Of a stretch of 64,000 nt of DNA, positions 63,786 through 64,000 are shown in pieces. The notes under the pieces are model-generated. The model was given only the letters and a program-made list of their open reading frames with translations. It was not told where the DNA came from and searched no databases. The position numbers were made by a program, and so were the translations under genes. The stretch is from NCBI GenBank assembly GCA_944324915.1, contig CALUYD010000006.1, forward strand, positions 32,989 through 96,988, in the 5' to 3' direction. Numbering within the stretch: position 1 is the stretch's first letter; every line of letters begins with the position of its first letter. This DNA comes from Candidatus Gastranaerophilales bacterium. GTDB lineage: Bacteria; Cyanobacteriota; Vampirovibrionia; Gastranaerophilales; Gastranaerophilaceae.

Positions 63786-63789
63786 TTAT

Positions 63790-63876
63790 CTCACCCTTAT
63801 CAGACCTCTCGCGAAATCGGCAATTCAATGCAGATTTCGCTCGGCAGAGTGCTCTAGTCACCTGAGCTAATAGCCC
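63790..63876 (-). pseudogene. Scrambled tRNA-Ile copy
   Basis: On the minus strand the first 28 nt (63849-63876) match the 5' half of the intact tRNA-Ile with one change. Then 45 foreign nt (63804-63848) containing an 8-bp inverted repeat (GCGAAATC/GATTTCGC) interrupt the anticodon stem. A 14-nt piece with the anticodon loop (CTGATAAGGGTGAG, 63790-63803) follows. The T arm, 3' acceptor and CCA are missing. It cannot make a tRNA as it stands. Confidence 0.75.
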
Positions 63877-63884
63877 TTAAATTT

Positions 63885-63922
63885 ATATAATAAAAGAGAG
63901 TATCTAATTGATACTCTCTTTT
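63885..63922 (-). terminator. Terminator of tRNA-Ile
   Basis: A perfect 13-bp stem (AAAAGAGAGTATC/GATACTCTCTTTT, arms at 63892-63904 and 63910-63922) immediately after the tRNA CCA, with T residues. The same element stands at 35543. Confidence 0.88.
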
Positions 63923-63923
63923 A

Positions 63924-64000
63924 TGGTGGGCCATCCTGGACTCGAACCAGGGACCTCACCCTTATCAGGGGTGCGCTCTAGCCACCTGAGCTAATAGCCC
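63924..64000 (-). tRNA. tRNA-Ile (anticodon GAT)
   Basis: 77 nt with encoded CCA, reaching the last base of the window. Acceptor GGGCTAT pairs with ATGGCCC through one G-U. D arm GCTC/GAGC, anticodon arm CACCC-CTGATAA-GGGTG with anticodon GAT, T arm CCTGG-TTCGAGT-CCAGG. Complete and canonical. It is not embedded in an rRNA operon on the visible side. Confidence 0.97.

Noticed and set aside
63804..63848. Group I intron or archaeal-type intron in the scrambled tRNA-Ile
   Set aside because: Only 45 nt, far too short for group I; the 3' half of the tRNA is also missing, so splicing would not restore a tRNA.

Overview
The window is AT-rich (roughly 30% G+C by eye) and gene-dense. It most likely comes from a non-photosynthetic relative of the cyanobacteria, of the gut Melainabacteria / Vampirovibrionia (Gastranaerophilales) type. 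The main evidence is that the RNA polymerase beta-prime subunit is split into rpoC1 and rpoC2, and that rpoC2 carries an insertion of about 645 residues in the trigger loop, both cyanobacterial hallmarks. No photosynthesis or carbon-fixation gene is visible. The gene content (LPS-type sugar genes, flagellar cap protein, GAPDH, amylomaltase) fits a fermentative, Gram-negative-type cell. The genus assignment is inference.

Layout. 1-8.3 kb: 3' part of rpoB, then rpoC1, rpoC2 and a terminator. 8.3-18.7 kb: a MutS1-type mismatch-repair ATPase, then mostly minus-strand cell-surface sugar genes (ManC, RfbD, O-antigen ligase/polymerase-like, heptose-7-phosphate kinase, GT2), with one solute-binding protein on the plus strand. 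18.7-19.16 kb: a G+C-richer non-coding mosaic of repeats. 19.2-28.1 kb: two tandem TolC-like helical-hairpin proteins, gap, a 58-residue ORF, and a translationally chained five-gene set on the minus strand (hybrid-type histidine kinase, NarL/LuxR response regulator, secreted protein, lipoprotein membrane-fusion protein, and an RND-like protein that seems to keep the porter domains but not the membrane domain). 28.3-35.1 kb: a large unknown membrane protein, a phosphohexomutase, lysS and a small glycosyltransferase. 35.1-35.6 kb: tRNA-Leu and a 239-bp-spaced duplication of its 3' end. 35.7-41.1 kb: a three-gene surface-polysaccharide operon whose central gene fuses GT8, polysaccharide pyruvyl transferase and an FrhB-like iron-sulfur domain. 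41.2-46.6 kb: a candidate small RNA, TPR protein, MBL hydrolase, metallophosphoesterase, amylomaltase and a sigma factor. 46.7-52.9 kb: aminotransferase, dnaE, a zinc-ribbon protein, a ribbon-helix-helix regulator, and rpmI-rplT. 53.1-61.1 kb: two paralogous EF-hand-bearing proteins of unknown family flanking a radical SAM protein, fliD and rlmN. 61.3-64.0 kb: a radical SAM/GT2 surface cluster, a gene remnant, a scrambled tRNA-Ile copy and an intact tRNA-Ile.

Two themes cross the window. First, several genes have an extended -10 box placed only 6-7 nt before the start codon and no Shine-Dalgarno, pointing to leaderless mRNAs. Second, four genes share a near-identical AT-rich promoter-like element (ACTTTATATATRTGTAAG). 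The most unusual possible system is the envelope set at 19.2-28.1 kb: half-TolC pair + fusion lipoprotein + RND porter without a visible motor, next to its own two-component system.
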